This document shows, piece by piece, positions 24,578 to 32,979 of a stretch of DNA of 64,000 bases. The notes under the pieces are model-generated. The model saw nothing but the letters and a program-made list of their open reading frames with translations, was not told the DNA's origin and did not search any database. Every line of letters begins with the position of its first letter. Position 1 is the stretch's first letter. The position numbers and the translations under genes were made by a program. This DNA is from Candidatus Roseilinea sp. NK_OTU-006 (lineage in GTDB: Bacteria > Chloroflexota > Anaerolineae > J036 > Brachytrichaceae): NCBI RefSeq assembly GCF_012931985.1, contig NZ_JAAFGM010000005.1:1-64000 (forward strand), given 5' to 3'.

Positions 24578-26086
24578 ATGATGATCGGACGCATCATCAC
24601 GCTCGACCCTGCCGATGACGCCCCCGGCGCGTGCGATCGCATTGAATGGGCCGACGCGGATCGCGTCGCCCTGGTCATGCCCGAAGGCATGCGCTGGCGC
24701 GAGCTGGACTTTGCGCATGTGCGTCGCGCTGCGCGAGACTACGGTGTCGAAGTCGCGGTCGTCCACCCCGACCGCGCGCAGCGCATGGCCGCGCGCGAGG
24801 TCGGCCTGGCGGCCTTCGCCAGCGTCAACGACGCGATCAACCGGCCATGGCTGCCCGATGAGCACGTTGAGCCGATCCGCCGCCTGACGCCGCCGCGCCG
24901 CTTTGCGCCCGATTCGCTGCAGCGCTTCTTCCCACGCCGTAGTCGGCCCTTGATGATCGGTCGGACCGCTGTGTCGCTCGTCACCCTCGCGGTCATGGCG
25001 GCGGCCGCCCTCATCCTGCTGCCTCACGCCAAAGTTACGCTCACCGCATCCAGCCAGCGCATCAGCGCCATTGTGCCAGTCACGCTGGATACCCGCGCCG
25101 ACCGGGTCAACCTGGCCGCGCGCACGATCCCGGCGACGCGCATTGACGTGATCGTCGAAGGCCGGATGAGCACGAATGCCACCGGCAAGAAGAGCATCCC
25201 GAGCGCGAAGGCGCGCGGTCAGGTGACCTTCACCAACGTGCTGGCCACGCCCTTCGTCGTGCCGCGCAATACGGTGGTGCGCACCACGGCGACGAGCGCG
25301 CCGGTGCGCTTCGTCACCCTGGCCGATGTGGAAGTGCCGCCCGGCGGCCGGGCGGAAGTCGAGATCGAAGCGATCGAAGCAGGGCCGAACGGCAACGTCG
25401 CCGTTGGCCAGATCAACCAGGTGGAGGGTGTGCCGGCGCTGGCCGTGACCGTATTCAATGCCGCGCCGACGGGCGGCGGCGGCAACGTGATTTTGCCCGC
25501 CGTGACCGAAGAAGACTATCGGCAGCTGCGCCGCGCCTTGCGCGATGAGCTGCTCCGACAAGCCGTTGAGAAGATGCAACGGCAGCGCGAAATCGTCAAC
25601 GACGACTTGATCGTCCTCCCGGAGACGCTGTTCATCGCCGAGCGACAAGATGAAACGTTCGATCGCTTCGTGACCGAGCAGGCCGACAGCGTCACCTTGA
25701 ATATGCGCCTGCAGGTCGCTGGGTTGGCCGTGTCGTCGCGCGATCTGGAGACCGTGGCGCGCGAGGCGCTCAGGTTGAAGACCCCCGAGGATTTCGATCT
25801 GCTCTCCGCAGAAGCGTGGCTCGGCGAGGTGGCCGAAGAGGGCACCGGCAATGAGACACTGTTGTTCGTGGAGGCGCGCGGACTGGCCGGCGCAGCGATT
25901 GACGAGAACGTCGTCCGGCGGCTGGTGCGCGGCAGGACGCCGGCCGATGCGCAGGCGGCGCTGTTGCAAAATTTCGCGCTCAAACGCAACCCGCGCATCG
26001 AAGCCGGCCCCGACTGGTTGATGCAGTTCGTCAATCGCCTGCCGCTCGTCACCTTGCGCATCGAGACGAAGGTGGAGCGTGAGTAG
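24578..26086 (+). CDS. membrane-anchored protein with baseplate-J-like region
   Basis: A protein of about 502 residues. The first 110 are soluble and resemble a DprA/GNAT-like small alpha-beta domain (RVALVMPEGMRWRELDFAHV). One transmembrane helix (SLVTLAVMAAAALILLP) follows near residue 130. The large exported part contains ARGQVTFTNVLATPFVVPRN, PPGGRAEVEIEAIEAGPNGN and a helical tail. This pattern is annotated in several Chloroflexota proteins as baseplate J/gp47-like, though no phage tail genes are nearby. A TTG at 24557 is an alternative start; the double ATG at 24578 is preferred. Role unknown, perhaps envelope structure. Confidence 0.65.
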   Translation: MMIGRIITLDPADDAPGACDRIEWADADRVALVMPEGMRWRELDFAHVRRAARDYGVEVAVVHPDRAQRMAAREVGLAAFASVNDAINRPWLPDEHVEPIRRLTPPRRFAPDSLQRFFPRRSRPLMIGRTAVSLVTLAVMAAAALILLPHAKVTLTASSQRISAIVPVTLDTRADRVNLAARTIPATRIDVIVEGRMSTNATGKKSIPSAKARGQVTFTNVLATPFVVPRNTVVRTTATSAPVRFVTLADVEVPPGGRAEVEIEAIEAGPNGNVAVGQINQVEGVPALAVTVFNAAPTGGGGNVILPAVTEEDYRQLRRALRDELLRQAVEKMQRQREIVNDDLIVLPETLFIAERQDETFDRFVTEQADSVTLNMRLQVAGLAVSSRDLETVAREALRLKTPEDFDLLSAEAWLGEVAEEGTGNETLLFVEARGLAGAAIDENVVRRLVRGRTPADAQAALLQNFALKRNPRIEAGPDWLMQFVNRLPLVTLRIETKVERE

Positions 26087-26091
26087 GTGTA

Positions 26092-26167
26092 ATTCCGATT
26101 CCTCACTCCCGAGTTTCGACGCCTCTAGGAAGTTGGCAGGTCGGGAGTGGAGAGTTGGTAATCATCA
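26092..26167. repeat. imperfect inverted-repeat element, copy A
   Basis: Between the membrane-protein gene and ruvX lies a hairpin-like element. CACTCCCGA (26104-26112) pairs with TCGGGAGTG (26141-26149), and the flanks continue the imperfect pairing. The right half GGCAGGTCGGGAGTGG...TAATCATC is about four-fifths identical to the right half of the element at 44033-44096. This shared core marks a dispersed repeat family. No coding content is seen. Confidence 0.6.
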
Positions 26168-26181
26168 GTTATCATCCAGCG

Positions 26182-26625
26182 ATGGCGCGAACCTTAGCCC
26201 TGGACATCGGCAACCGCCGTATTGGCGCAGCGGTGAGCGACGTGACCAAGCTGATCGCCCGGCCGCTGTGCGTGATAGACCGCCAGCGCGAGGACGCGGT
26301 CGCGCGCGTCATCGCGCTGGTCGCCGAGCACGAAGCCGATGAGGTCGTCGTCGGCCTGCCGCTGCATGCCGATGGCAACCTCAGCGAGCAGGCTCGGCAA
26401 GTGCAGGCGTTTGTCGAAGCGCTGGGCGCGCGCCTCGGTGTGCCGATTCGCTGGGTGGATGAGCGCTACACGACGCAGGACGCGAGACGGGTGCTCGCCG
26501 AGGTTCGGCGGCGCAAGCAGCCCGATCACGATGACGCGATCGCGGCCGCGGTCATCTTGCAACGCTATCTCGACGAGCGCGTGGGCGGCGCGCGTTCATC
26601 GCCCGCGATCATCCACAGGCCATGA
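26182..26625 (+). CDS. ruvX: Holliday junction resolvase-like protein RuvX (YqgF)
   Basis: A 147-residue RNase H-fold protein involved in 16S rRNA end processing and possibly Holliday junction resolution. The signature LALDIGNRRIGAAVSD is at the N-terminus with the catalytic Asp. VVVGLPLHADGN, WVDERYTTQDA and DHDDAIAAAVILQRYLD complete the acidic active-site set. The ATG at 26182 is chosen because it gives the conserved N-terminus; nine earlier codons in frame lie inside the repeat-containing gap. The stop overlaps the mltG start as ATGA, indicating translational coupling. Confidence 0.92.
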   Translation: MARTLALDIGNRRIGAAVSDVTKLIARPLCVIDRQREDAVARVIALVAEHEADEVVVGLPLHADGNLSEQARQVQAFVEALGARLGVPIRWVDERYTTQDARRVLAEVRRRKQPDHDDAIAAAVILQRYLDERVGGARSSPAIIHRP

Positions 26626-27752
26626 ACAGAGCACGATCCTCGATCTTGAAGTTAGGGGTCTTCGCTGCAACCCTGGCGCTGCTCGTCTTCGCGGGCGCGA
26701 CGTGGACGCAGCGCATTCGCGGCGTCGGCGTCCCGGATGCCCAACGCATGACCGGCCTGGATCGCTGGCTGATCGGCACGTATCTTGACCTGCTGCGCAG
26801 CAACGACCTGAGCCGCCCGGCCAGCGACGACCCTACCCCGCAGACCTTCGTAGTTGCCCCTGGCGAGTCCGTGGCCGAGATCGGGCGCAAGTTGCAGGCC
26901 CAAGGCCTGATTGACGACCCCGACCTATTCCGGCTCTATGTGCGGTTCAAAGGGTTGGATGCGACCATCAACGCCGGCGTATTTACGCTGCGGCCTAACA
27001 TGAACATTGAGCAGATCGCGTTCGCCCTCCAACGCAGCACTGCCCGCGAAGTTCAAGTCACCATTCCCGAAGGCCGGCGGCGCGAGGAGATCGCTCAGCT
27101 GCTGGAGCAACAACTCGGCTTGAGCGCCGATGAGTTCATTCGGCTGACCAGCCGCGCCCGCGCATACAGCTATCCCTTCTTGCGCGGGGCGCCCACCGAC
27201 GCCACGCTCGAGGGCTATCTCTTCCCGGACACTTATCGCCTGCCGGAGAACCCCACTGCCCAAGATGTTATCCTGCGCATGCTGGATAACTTCGGCGCCA
27301 AAGCGGCGCCGCTGTTGGAGCAGGCCCGCCAGGCAGGGCGCAGCCCGCATGAGCTGCTCACTCTGGCGTCCATCGTCGAGCGTGAGGCGGTCATCCCGGC
27401 CGAACGGCCGATCATCGCTAGCGTGTTCTTCAACCGCTTGCGGGTGGGGCAACCCTTGCAGGCGGACCCCACCACTCAATATGCGCTGGGCTATCAGCCA
27501 GATCAAGGCACGTGGTGGAAGAAAGGGCTAACGCTAGAGGACTTGAAGTTCGTGGATCCGGGCGGCTACAACACCTACACCAACCCCGGCCTGCCGCCTG
27601 GGCCGATTGCCAACCCGGGCCTGTCCTCCATCCAAGCCGTGCTCCAGCCGGCGCAGACCAACTTTTACTATTTTGTCGCGTCGTGCAATGGCGACGGCTC
27701 GCATCAGTTCTCGGTGACCTTTCAAGAGCACCAGGCTAAACTGTGCCGATAG
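26622..27752 (+). CDS. mltG: endolytic transglycosylase MltG
   Basis: Cleaves nascent peptidoglycan strands and limits glycan length, 376 residues. An N-terminal transmembrane anchor (LGVFAATLALLVFAGATW) is followed by a LysM-like region (FVVAPGESVAEIGRKLQAQG) and the YceG catalytic domain. The catalytic glutamate lies in LASIVEREA, followed by FNRLRVGQPLQADPTTQYALG. The tail NFYYFVASCNGDGSHQFSVTF is the family C-terminus. It directly follows ruvX, a common gene pair in many bacteria. Confidence 0.94.
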   Translation: MNRARSSILKLGVFAATLALLVFAGATWTQRIRGVGVPDAQRMTGLDRWLIGTYLDLLRSNDLSRPASDDPTPQTFVVAPGESVAEIGRKLQAQGLIDDPDLFRLYVRFKGLDATINAGVFTLRPNMNIEQIAFALQRSTAREVQVTIPEGRRREEIAQLLEQQLGLSADEFIRLTSRARAYSYPFLRGAPTDATLEGYLFPDTYRLPENPTAQDVILRMLDNFGAKAAPLLEQARQAGRSPHELLTLASIVEREAVIPAERPIIASVFFNRLRVGQPLQADPTTQYALGYQPDQGTWWKKGLTLEDLKFVDPGGYNTYTNPGLPPGPIANPGLSSIQAVLQPAQTNFYYFVASCNGDGSHQFSVTFQEHQAKLCR

Positions 27753-27775
27753 GGAGGGCGCGCGTGTCGTCGGCG

Positions 27776-28198
27776 TCACTCGCCGATGATCTTGACCAGC
27801 ACACGCTTGCGACGCATCCCATCGAACTCGCCGTAGAAGATCTGCTCCCACGGGCCGAAATCCAGCCGGCCATCGGTCACGGCCACCACGACTTCCCGCC
27901 CCATCACCTGGCGCTTGAGGTGCGCATCGGCGTTGTCCTCGCCGGTCAGGTTGTGTCGGTAGTGCGACGGGCCGGGGACCGCCGGCGCCAGCGCCTCTAG
28001 CCAACGCTCAAAGTCGTGGTGCAGGCCGCTCTCGTCGTCGTTGATGAACACCGAGGCGGTGATGTGCATGCTGTTCACCAGGCATAGCCCCTCGCGGATG
28101 CCGCTCTCTCGCAGCGCTTGTTCAACCTGTGGCGTGATGTTGATGAAGGCGCGCCGTTTAGGGACGTTCATCCAGATTTCTTTGCGGTAGGACTTCAT
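27776..28198 (-). CDS. YjbQ family protein (UPF0047)
   Basis: A 140-residue protein of the YjbQ/UPF0047 family, which has weak thiamine-phosphate synthase activity in some members. Conserved parts are [20 protein letters not shown] and [20 protein letters not shown], followed by [14 protein letters not shown], which carry the conserved His, Asp and Glu residues. The ATG at 28198 gives the standard N-terminus; the 32 earlier codons in frame overlap the MazG-like gene and are rejected. It stands convergent with mltG. The 20-base gap to the MazG-like gene suggests co-transcription. Confidence 0.88.
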   Translation of the reverse strand: MKSYRKEIWMNVPKRRAFINITPQVEQALRESGIREGLCLVNSMHITASVFINDDESGLHHDFERWLEALAPAVPGPSHYRHNLTGEDNADAHLKRQVMGREVVVAVTDGRLDFGPWEQIFYGEFDGMRRKRVLVKIIGE

Positions 28199-28217
28199 CG
28201 CGGTCGCAGTTCTGAGT

Positions 28218-28547
28218 TTATCGCTCGTCGCCTTCTCCGCCGATGGCGCCGCGCGCCTGGCGCGAGGCGAGCTTGTCCAGGTTGTGCCGGGCAACGTCCT
28301 CCAGCGATAGGTTGAGTTCAGTGCACACCTGGGCTAAATACCACAGCACGTCGCCCAGCTCGGCCTTGAGCGCCTCGCGGTCGGCCTCGCCGATGGCGCC
28401 GGCTTTGTCGCGGAAGATTTTCTTGATCTTGCCGGCCACTTCGCCGGCTTCGTTGGTCAGGCCGAGCGTCGGGTAGATCACCGCATGGCCGATGGACGGA
28501 TATTGCGCTGTGCAGCGCGACAGGCGTTGGTAGTCGGAGAAGTTCAT
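28218..28547 (-). CDS. MazG-like nucleotide pyrophosphohydrolase
   Basis: A 109-residue all-alpha NTP pyrophosphohydrolase. The helical motif with two acidic clusters is present: [17 protein letters not shown], with the E-x3-K pattern, then [16 protein letters not shown], with the E-x3-D pattern for Mg2+ binding. Such proteins clear non-canonical or excess nucleotides. The ATG at 28547 fits the family opening [11 protein letters not shown]; the longer frame upstream overlaps the gap next to the LysM-CAP gene. Confidence 0.85.
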   Translation of the reverse strand: MNFSDYQRLSRCTAQYPSIGHAVIYPTLGLTNEAGEVAGKIKKIFRDKAGAIGEADREALKAELGDVLWYLAQVCTELNLSLEDVARHNLDKLASRQARGAIGGEGDER

Positions 28548-28578
28548 AGGCGATGCGGCGCGCCGTGCGCGCCCAAAC

Positions 28579-29553
28579 TCACCCGCCCAAGTTGGCGATG
28601 AGAAAGAAACCGTGGCGTGCAGGCGCAATGCCGAAGCCGACTTCTTTGTAGCGCGGCGAGAGAATGTTCTTCAGGTGCGGGCCTTGGCTTGGGATCTCTT
28701 TCGTATACCACATCTCAAAGGCCTGATCGGCGCTGCGGGCGAACGCCCAATTCTCGCCGGTCACGCGACCGGCGTAGCCGGCGCGCGCGATGCGCTGGCT
28801 GGCGCGCGAGCCATCAGAGCCGATGTGACTGCCCGTGCCGCGCGCGGCGCAGTCTTCGGCATGTGCCTGCGCAGCGGCCTGCAAAACGAATGAGTAAGCC
28901 AGCGGCGGGATGCCGTTGGCCATGCGCGCCTGGTTGTACAACTCCAATAGGCGCGCCCGCATCGTTTCAATCTCCGCAACTGCTGTGACGGGATATGCCG
29001 TCGGCGCGGCGCCCAATTCGGGGCTTGCCGGAGGCGCCGGCAAGGCGCTACTTGCCGGCGCAGAGGCCGTAACCGGGACGAGCGGAATGAGTTCAACACC
29101 CGGAGCGGGGGAGCGCGCTGCTTGAACCGCGCCTCTGAACGGGATGACCAATTTTTGGCCTACGCGGATGATGGCGTCTTCCGTGATCTGGTTTGCGCGG
29201 GTTAAGTCGCTGACCCGAAGCTGAAAGCGCGCGGCAATGGCGCCGAGTGTGTCGCCTGGCCGGACGACGTAGAGCGTCGAGCGCGCGCCCGCGCCGGCTT
29301 GCAATGGCTCCGTCGGAATCCTCAACTTCTGCCCGGCCTGGATCATGTCTGGGTCTGGCAGGTCATTGAGCGCCTGAATCGAGGCCATGGGTACGCCAAA
29401 GGCGAGCGCAATGCCGAGCAACGTGTCGCCGGGTTGCACAACATACTCGCGGGGAGAATTTGCGGGCCAGGCAGCGCGCGCGCTCCGGGGCTGGCCGACG
29501 ACGCCGGCTGCTATCACGGCCAGCGACGCGCACAGGATGAAATACCTCTTCAT
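28579..29553 (-). CDS. exported LysM-LysM-CAP domain protein
   Basis: A 324-residue secreted protein. It has a signal peptide (residues 1 to about 27) and two LysM peptidoglycan-binding modules (YVVQPGDTLLGIALAFGV near 38 and YVVRPGDTLGAIAARFQL near 95). A Pro/Ala-rich linker is followed by a CAP/SCP (YkwD-like) domain (LLELYNQARMANGIPPLAY, HAEDCAARGTGSHIGSDG, GENWAFARSADQAFEMW, FGIAPARHGFFLIANLG). LysM anchors it to the wall; the CAP function is not established. Its ATG overlaps the end of a broken upstream LysM gene as ATGA. Confidence 0.9.
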   Translation of the reverse strand: MKRYFILCASLAVIAAGVVGQPRSARAAWPANSPREYVVQPGDTLLGIALAFGVPMASIQALNDLPDPDMIQAGQKLRIPTEPLQAGAGARSTLYVVRPGDTLGAIAARFQLRVSDLTRANQITEDAIIRVGQKLVIPFRGAVQAARSPAPGVELIPLVPVTASAPASSALPAPPASPELGAAPTAYPVTAVAEIETMRARLLELYNQARMANGIPPLAYSFVLQAAAQAHAEDCAARGTGSHIGSDGSRASQRIARAGYAGRVTGENWAFARSADQAFEMWYTKEIPSQGPHLKNILSPRYKEVGFGIAPARHGFFLIANLGG

Positions 29554-29805
29554 AGCAGTTCGCGCTTGTAGACGAAACCCTTGCAGGGTAGCGGCTGTCC
29601 CACGATGCCAAGGGAACGACGGTTAAGTATACGCGACCGACCTGCGCGCAGCCCATCGGCCGGGATGATCAACCGCTGGCCCGCACGCGCCGGGCCGGGG
29701 TTAGCCACTGCGTTCACGCGCACCACGTCGGCGAGCGGCGCGCGACACGTCGCTGCGACCGCGGCTCAGCGTCTTGCCGGGTTGCACCACGTAGATGAAC
29801 CACCA
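29550..29805 (-). pseudogene. frameshifted LysM-protein remnant
   Basis: The minus strand encodes FIYVVQPGKTLSR, a LysM start, but that frame then runs to a stop (TAA near 29698). A one-base shift restores the rest of a LysM module: a VAAT helix, then DVVRVNAVANP and AGQRLIIPADG, ending with a TGA at 29552-29550 that overlaps the start of the intact LysM-CAP gene. It looks like the decayed 3' end of a paralogue in tandem with the intact gene. The upstream boundary is approximate. Confidence 0.7.
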
Positions 29806-29887
29806 GGGCTTGCGTCGGGATGAAGCTTGTCCCCCGACCGCTTCAAGACCCGCCCAGGGAGAGGCGTTTGTTCAAACTTCCCACGCA

Positions 29888-29915
29888 TTGACACCCCTTG
29901 TGAGTCACATATAAT
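29888..29915 (+). promoter_or_regulatory. sigma70-type promoter of the rplU-rpmA-rpmE operon
   Basis: A perfect -35 TTGACA (29888-29893) and a perfect -10 TATAAT (29910-29915) are separated by 16 bases, the strongest promoter match in the window. Transcription would begin near 29922, leaving a leader of about 100 bases before rplU. Confidence 0.85.
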
Positions 29916-29930
29916 TGCGGAGCTTGAGCG

Positions 29931-29946
29931 CCGGTCGAACGACCGG
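29931..29946 (+). promoter_or_regulatory. hairpin in the rplU leader
   Basis: CCGGTC (29931-29936) pairs with GACCGG (29941-29946) around a GAAC loop, close to the expected 5' end of the ribosomal operon transcript. It may be part of an L21-type autoregulatory leader or simply stabilise the transcript; no further structure is certain. Confidence 0.45.
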
Positions 29947-30019
29947 TCATCGAATCACTCTCACTCGCGCGCAGTTCTCTCGTGTGAACGTGCTGCCGAC
30001 GAGTTAGCGAGAAGGGAGC

Positions 30020-30319
30020 ATGTACGCAGTGGTCGAATTGAGCGGGCGACAGTACCGCGTGTCGCCCGGCGACGAAATCTACGTCGAGAAACTTGAAGCG
30101 GAAGCCGGCAGTGAGCTAAAGCTGCCGGTCCTGTTGATATCAGATGACGATGGCGTGCAGGTTGGCAAACCGCGCATCAGCGGCCGAGAAATCTCGGCGC
30201 GGGTCCTGGGCCAAGAAAAAGGCGAGAAGCTGATCGTCTTCAAGTACAAGCCCAAGAAGCGCTATCGCAAGAAGGCCGGCCATCGCCAGACGTATACGAA
30301 GCTGAAGATCATGGGTTGA
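30020..30319 (+). CDS. rplU: 50S ribosomal protein L21
   Basis: A 99-residue large-subunit protein binding 23S rRNA near L20. The family pattern is complete: [38 protein letters not shown] at the C-terminus, and the [11 protein letters not shown] basic patch. A Shine-Dalgarno-like GAAGGGAG precedes the ATG. It is the first gene of a three-gene ribosomal operon. A frame overlapping the leader on the same strand is discarded. Confidence 0.97.
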   Translation: MYAVVELSGRQYRVSPGDEIYVEKLEAEAGSELKLPVLLISDDDGVQVGKPRISGREISARVLGQEKGEKLIVFKYKPKKRYRKKAGHRQTYTKLKIMG

Positions 30320-30403
30320 TGATGATAATGACCGGCGGACGTTGTGATGGCTGCATCAAGCGGCTCATCGCCCATCGCCGGTTGTCGCTAATCGGTAGCA
30401 GAG

Positions 30404-30682
30404 ATGGCACACAAGAAAGGTGGCAGCTCCACAACGAACGGTCGTGATAGTGAGTCGAAGCGGCTAGGCGTAAAACGCTTTGGTGGTCAGCTCGTGCTGG
30501 CCGGCAATATTCTGGTGCGCCAGCGCGGCACGAAGTTCAAGCCAGGCGCGCACGTCGGCGTGGGCAAAGATCACACGTTGTTCGCCACGGCGGATGGCGT
30601 CGTTGTATTCGACACCCTGCCCAACGGAAGCAAGCGCGTCAGCGTTCGGCCGGTGGCTGTAGTTAAGGAGGGAGTGCGATGA
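30404..30682 (+). CDS. rpmA: 50S ribosomal protein L27
   Basis: A 92-residue large-subunit protein near the peptidyl transferase centre. It starts [20 protein letters not shown], the conserved L27 N-terminal tail that reaches into the ribosomal active site. No extended N-terminal leader of the kind cleaved in Firmicutes is present. [21 protein letters not shown] follows in the beta-barrel. It is the second gene of the rplU operon, and its last codons overlap the rpmE start (ATGA). Confidence 0.97.
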   Translation: MAHKKGGSSTTNGRDSESKRLGVKRFGGQLVLAGNILVRQRGTKFKPGAHVGVGKDHTLFATADGVVVFDTLPNGSKRVSVRPVAVVKEGVR

Positions 30683-31008
30683 AGAAGGACATTCACCCCA
30701 AATATTACGACGAGGCCAAGGTCTACGTCGGTGGTGAGTTCATCGGCACCGTGGGTTCGACACGCCCTGAGCTACATCTGGACGTGTGGAGCGGCACGCA
30801 TCCCTTCTACACCGGACAACAGCGCATCCTCGACACCGAAGGTCAAGTTGATCGCTTCCAGAAGCGCCTGGAGCGAAAGGCGACCGAGCTGGTGGACAAA
30901 GCCGAGAAGGCGCGGCGCCGGCGCAGCAAGCGGGCGATCGCCGAAATCGTGGACGAAGAGATACCCGCCGAGGCGGAATCCGGCGAATCAAAGAGTGTGA
31001 AAGAATGA
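30679..31008 (+). CDS. rpmE: 50S ribosomal protein L31, extended
   Basis: A 109-residue L31 protein. The core ([40 protein letters not shown]) lacks the cysteine pairs of zinc-binding L31, so it is the zinc-independent type. After the usual core the protein carries a charged C-terminal extension of about 35 residues (Arg/Lys-rich, then Glu-rich). The start overlaps the rpmA stop. The stop is followed directly by a 12-base inverted repeat, probably the end of the operon. Confidence 0.93.
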   Translation: MKKDIHPKYYDEAKVYVGGEFIGTVGSTRPELHLDVWSGTHPFYTGQQRILDTEGQVDRFQKRLERKATELVDKAEKARRRRSKRAIAEIVDEEIPAEAESGESKSVKE

Positions 31009-31010
31009 AT

Positions 31011-31040
31011 GACAACCGATGCAGCGACGCATCGGTTGTC
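31011..31040 (+). terminator. hairpin after the rplU-rpmA-rpmE operon
   Basis: GACAACCGATGC (31011-31022) and GCATCGGTTGTC (31029-31040) form a perfect 12-pair stem around a 6-base loop, immediately after the rpmE stop. A T-tract is absent on the plus strand, so it may act as a weak or Rho-assisted terminator or protect the 3' end. It also separates the operon from the CcdA-like gene that starts 11 bases later. Confidence 0.55.
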
Positions 31041-31050
31041 ACTTGGATGC

Positions 31051-31848
31051 ATGGCCGAGCAGATCACTCAGCCCTCTGCGCGCGCTATTGCAGCGCCGCT
31101 CACACGCGCTCAACGTTGGCGCACGTTTTGGCAAGGGTTGATCTTTGTATCCGGCTTCGCCACCTTCGTCGTCGGCGTGTTCGGCTTCGTCGGAACGTTG
31201 CTCGGCGATGTCTTCTATGACCTGCGCGACGGCGTGCGCGTAGTGGGGGGAATGGCCCTGATCGTCTTCGGCTTGTTCACGTTGCGCGTCGTGAATCTGC
31301 CGTTCCTCTACCGCGACACCCGCCGCGATCTGGGCGCGATCGGCCGCAGCGCCGGCGCAGTGCGTTCTTACCTGACCGGCATGGCCTTCGCCGCCGGCTG
31401 GACGCCCTGCATCGGCCCGTTCCTCGGCGCGATTCTGACGCTGAGCGTCACCAGCGAACTCGGCGCCCGCATTACGCTTCTCTTCGCCTACGCACTCGGC
31501 TTGGGCATACCCTTCCTGCTGGTTGCCGCGCTGGCCGACCAACTGGTGCCCGCTCTGCGGCGCGCCCAGAAACACATGCGCGCTGTTGAGATCACCAGTG
31601 GCATCCTCTTGATCGCCGTGGGCTTGGCGCTCCTATTCGGCCAGATCGCCCAGCTTAGCGCCTCGCTGGCCGGCTTGCCGTTCGAGTTGGAATCGCAGGT
31701 GTTGGGGGGCGCGGCGTTGAGCGTCCCCGTGGCCGCCGCTGCCGGTGTGCTCTCCTTCCTCTCGCCATGCGTGCTGCCGCTTGTGCCGGCCTATCTCGGC
31801 TTCATCAGCGGCGTCGCAGTGAACAACGCCACGCAGCAGCGCGCGTAG
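31051..31848 (+). CDS. CcdA-like thiol-disulfide membrane protein, apparently circularly permuted
   Basis: A 265-residue six-helix membrane protein related to CcdA, which carries electrons across the membrane for cytochrome c maturation. Both active cysteines are present, in unusual order. AGWTPCIGPFLGAIL (Cys at residue 120) stands in the middle and the SPC helix SFLSPCVLPLVPAYLGFISG (Cys at residue 240) at the C-terminus. In normal CcdA the SPC helix is the first helix. The N-terminal stretch TRAQRWRTFWQGLIFVSGF would follow naturally from the C-terminal end, as expected for a circular permutation. The ATG at 31051 is chosen, since the longer frame crosses the rpmE terminator. Confidence 0.75.
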   Translation: MAEQITQPSARAIAAPLTRAQRWRTFWQGLIFVSGFATFVVGVFGFVGTLLGDVFYDLRDGVRVVGGMALIVFGLFTLRVVNLPFLYRDTRRDLGAIGRSAGAVRSYLTGMAFAAGWTPCIGPFLGAILTLSVTSELGARITLLFAYALGLGIPFLLVAALADQLVPALRRAQKHMRAVEITSGILLIAVGLALLFGQIAQLSASLAGLPFELESQVLGGAALSVPVAAAAGVLSFLSPCVLPLVPAYLGFISGVAVNNATQQRA

Positions 31849-32908
31849 CGTGTGCGCCTCCGGCGTTCCTGGCCGCCACGATCTGCGCCATCGTCGCCAG
31901 CGCGATCTCCTCGGGCGTGCGCGCGCCGATGTCTATGCCGATGGGCGAATGCAGCCGGCTCAACTGCGCCTCGTCCAGGCCAGAGTCTGCCAGTCGCTTG
32001 CGCCGCGCCGCGTGCGTCTTCCGCCCACCTAGCGCACCGACATAGAACGCCGGGCTGGCCAGCGCAGCGCACAGCGCTGGGTCGTCGAACTTGGCGTCGT
32101 GCGTCAGTGTGACGATGGCGGTCGAGCGCGTGATTGCCAGCGACTCGAACGCCCGGCGTGGGTGTTCGTTGATGATGCGGTCGGCGTGTGGGAAGCGTTG
32201 GTCGTTGCCGAAGGCGCTGCGCGGGTCCACAATGATGACGCGGTAACCCATCGCCTTGGCCAGGGTCGTCAGGGCGATGGCAATGTGCACGCCGCCGACG
32301 ATGATGAGGGTCGGCTTGGGCAGCAGGGCCTCGACAAAGGCAGTGATCGGGGTGCTGCCGGCGGCAGGCGATGTCACCCGTCGCGATGTGCCCTCGCGTA
32401 GCGCCTCCTGCGCTGCATGGAGCAATGCCGTATAGACTTCCGATGTCTCGGCGGCGCCGGCGATCTGTACGATCTCACCTTCGGCGTCGAGCATCAGCTT
32501 ATAGCCCAGCCATGCCTCCGGGCCTTGGACGATGGTTGCCGTAGCGGCTGGGATATCTCGCTCGTAGATGCGCTGCCAGAATGCGCGCAGCGCCGGCGCG
32601 AGCGGCTCGACGAAGACCTCGATGCTGCCGCCGCAGGCCAGGCCGACCGTCTCGAAAGCCGTTTCGTCGGCGACGCCGAAGCGTAGCAATTGCGGGCGCC
32701 CCGATTCCAGTGTTGCAACGCCGGCCTCGAACACCGCGCCCTCGACGCAGCCGCCGCTCACCGAGCCGGCGATGCGATGGCTGGGCGTGAGCGCCATCTT
32801 TGCGCCCACCTCGCGCGGCGCCGATCCCCAGGTCTCGATCACCGTCGCCACTGCAATCGGCTCGCCCTGCTCGCTCCACTGGCCAATCGCCTCGATAATC
32901 TCTCGCAT
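31805..32908 (-). CDS. XdhC family protein
   Basis: A 367-residue protein of the XdhC/CoxI family, which helps to insert sulfurated molybdenum cofactor into xanthine dehydrogenase-like enzymes. The N-terminal domain has VSGGCVEGAVFEA and VGLACGGSIEVFVEPL; the C-terminal Rossmann-like domain has ITAFVEALLPKPTLIIVGGV and then VALTTLA-type helices, DPRSAFGNDQRFPHAD and YVGALGGRKTHAARRKRL. No xdhA/B genes are adjacent. The last 15 codons overlap the 3' end of the convergent CcdA-like gene by 44 bases. Confidence 0.9.
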   Translation of the reverse strand: MREIIEAIGQWSEQGEPIAVATVIETWGSAPREVGAKMALTPSHRIAGSVSGGCVEGAVFEAGVATLESGRPQLLRFGVADETAFETVGLACGGSIEVFVEPLAPALRAFWQRIYERDIPAATATIVQGPEAWLGYKLMLDAEGEIVQIAGAAETSEVYTALLHAAQEALREGTSRRVTSPAAGSTPITAFVEALLPKPTLIIVGGVHIAIALTTLAKAMGYRVIIVDPRSAFGNDQRFPHADRIINEHPRRAFESLAITRSTAIVTLTHDAKFDDPALCAALASPAFYVGALGGRKTHAARRKRLADSGLDEAQLSRLHSPIGIDIGARTPEEIALATMAQIVAARNAGGAHATRAAAWRCSLRRR

Positions 32909-32979
32909 CGCATGACCTTCTTGTGCAATGGCTCGATTGAGACGAAAGTATAGGCAAATCTTTTTACCTGGAACATGCT

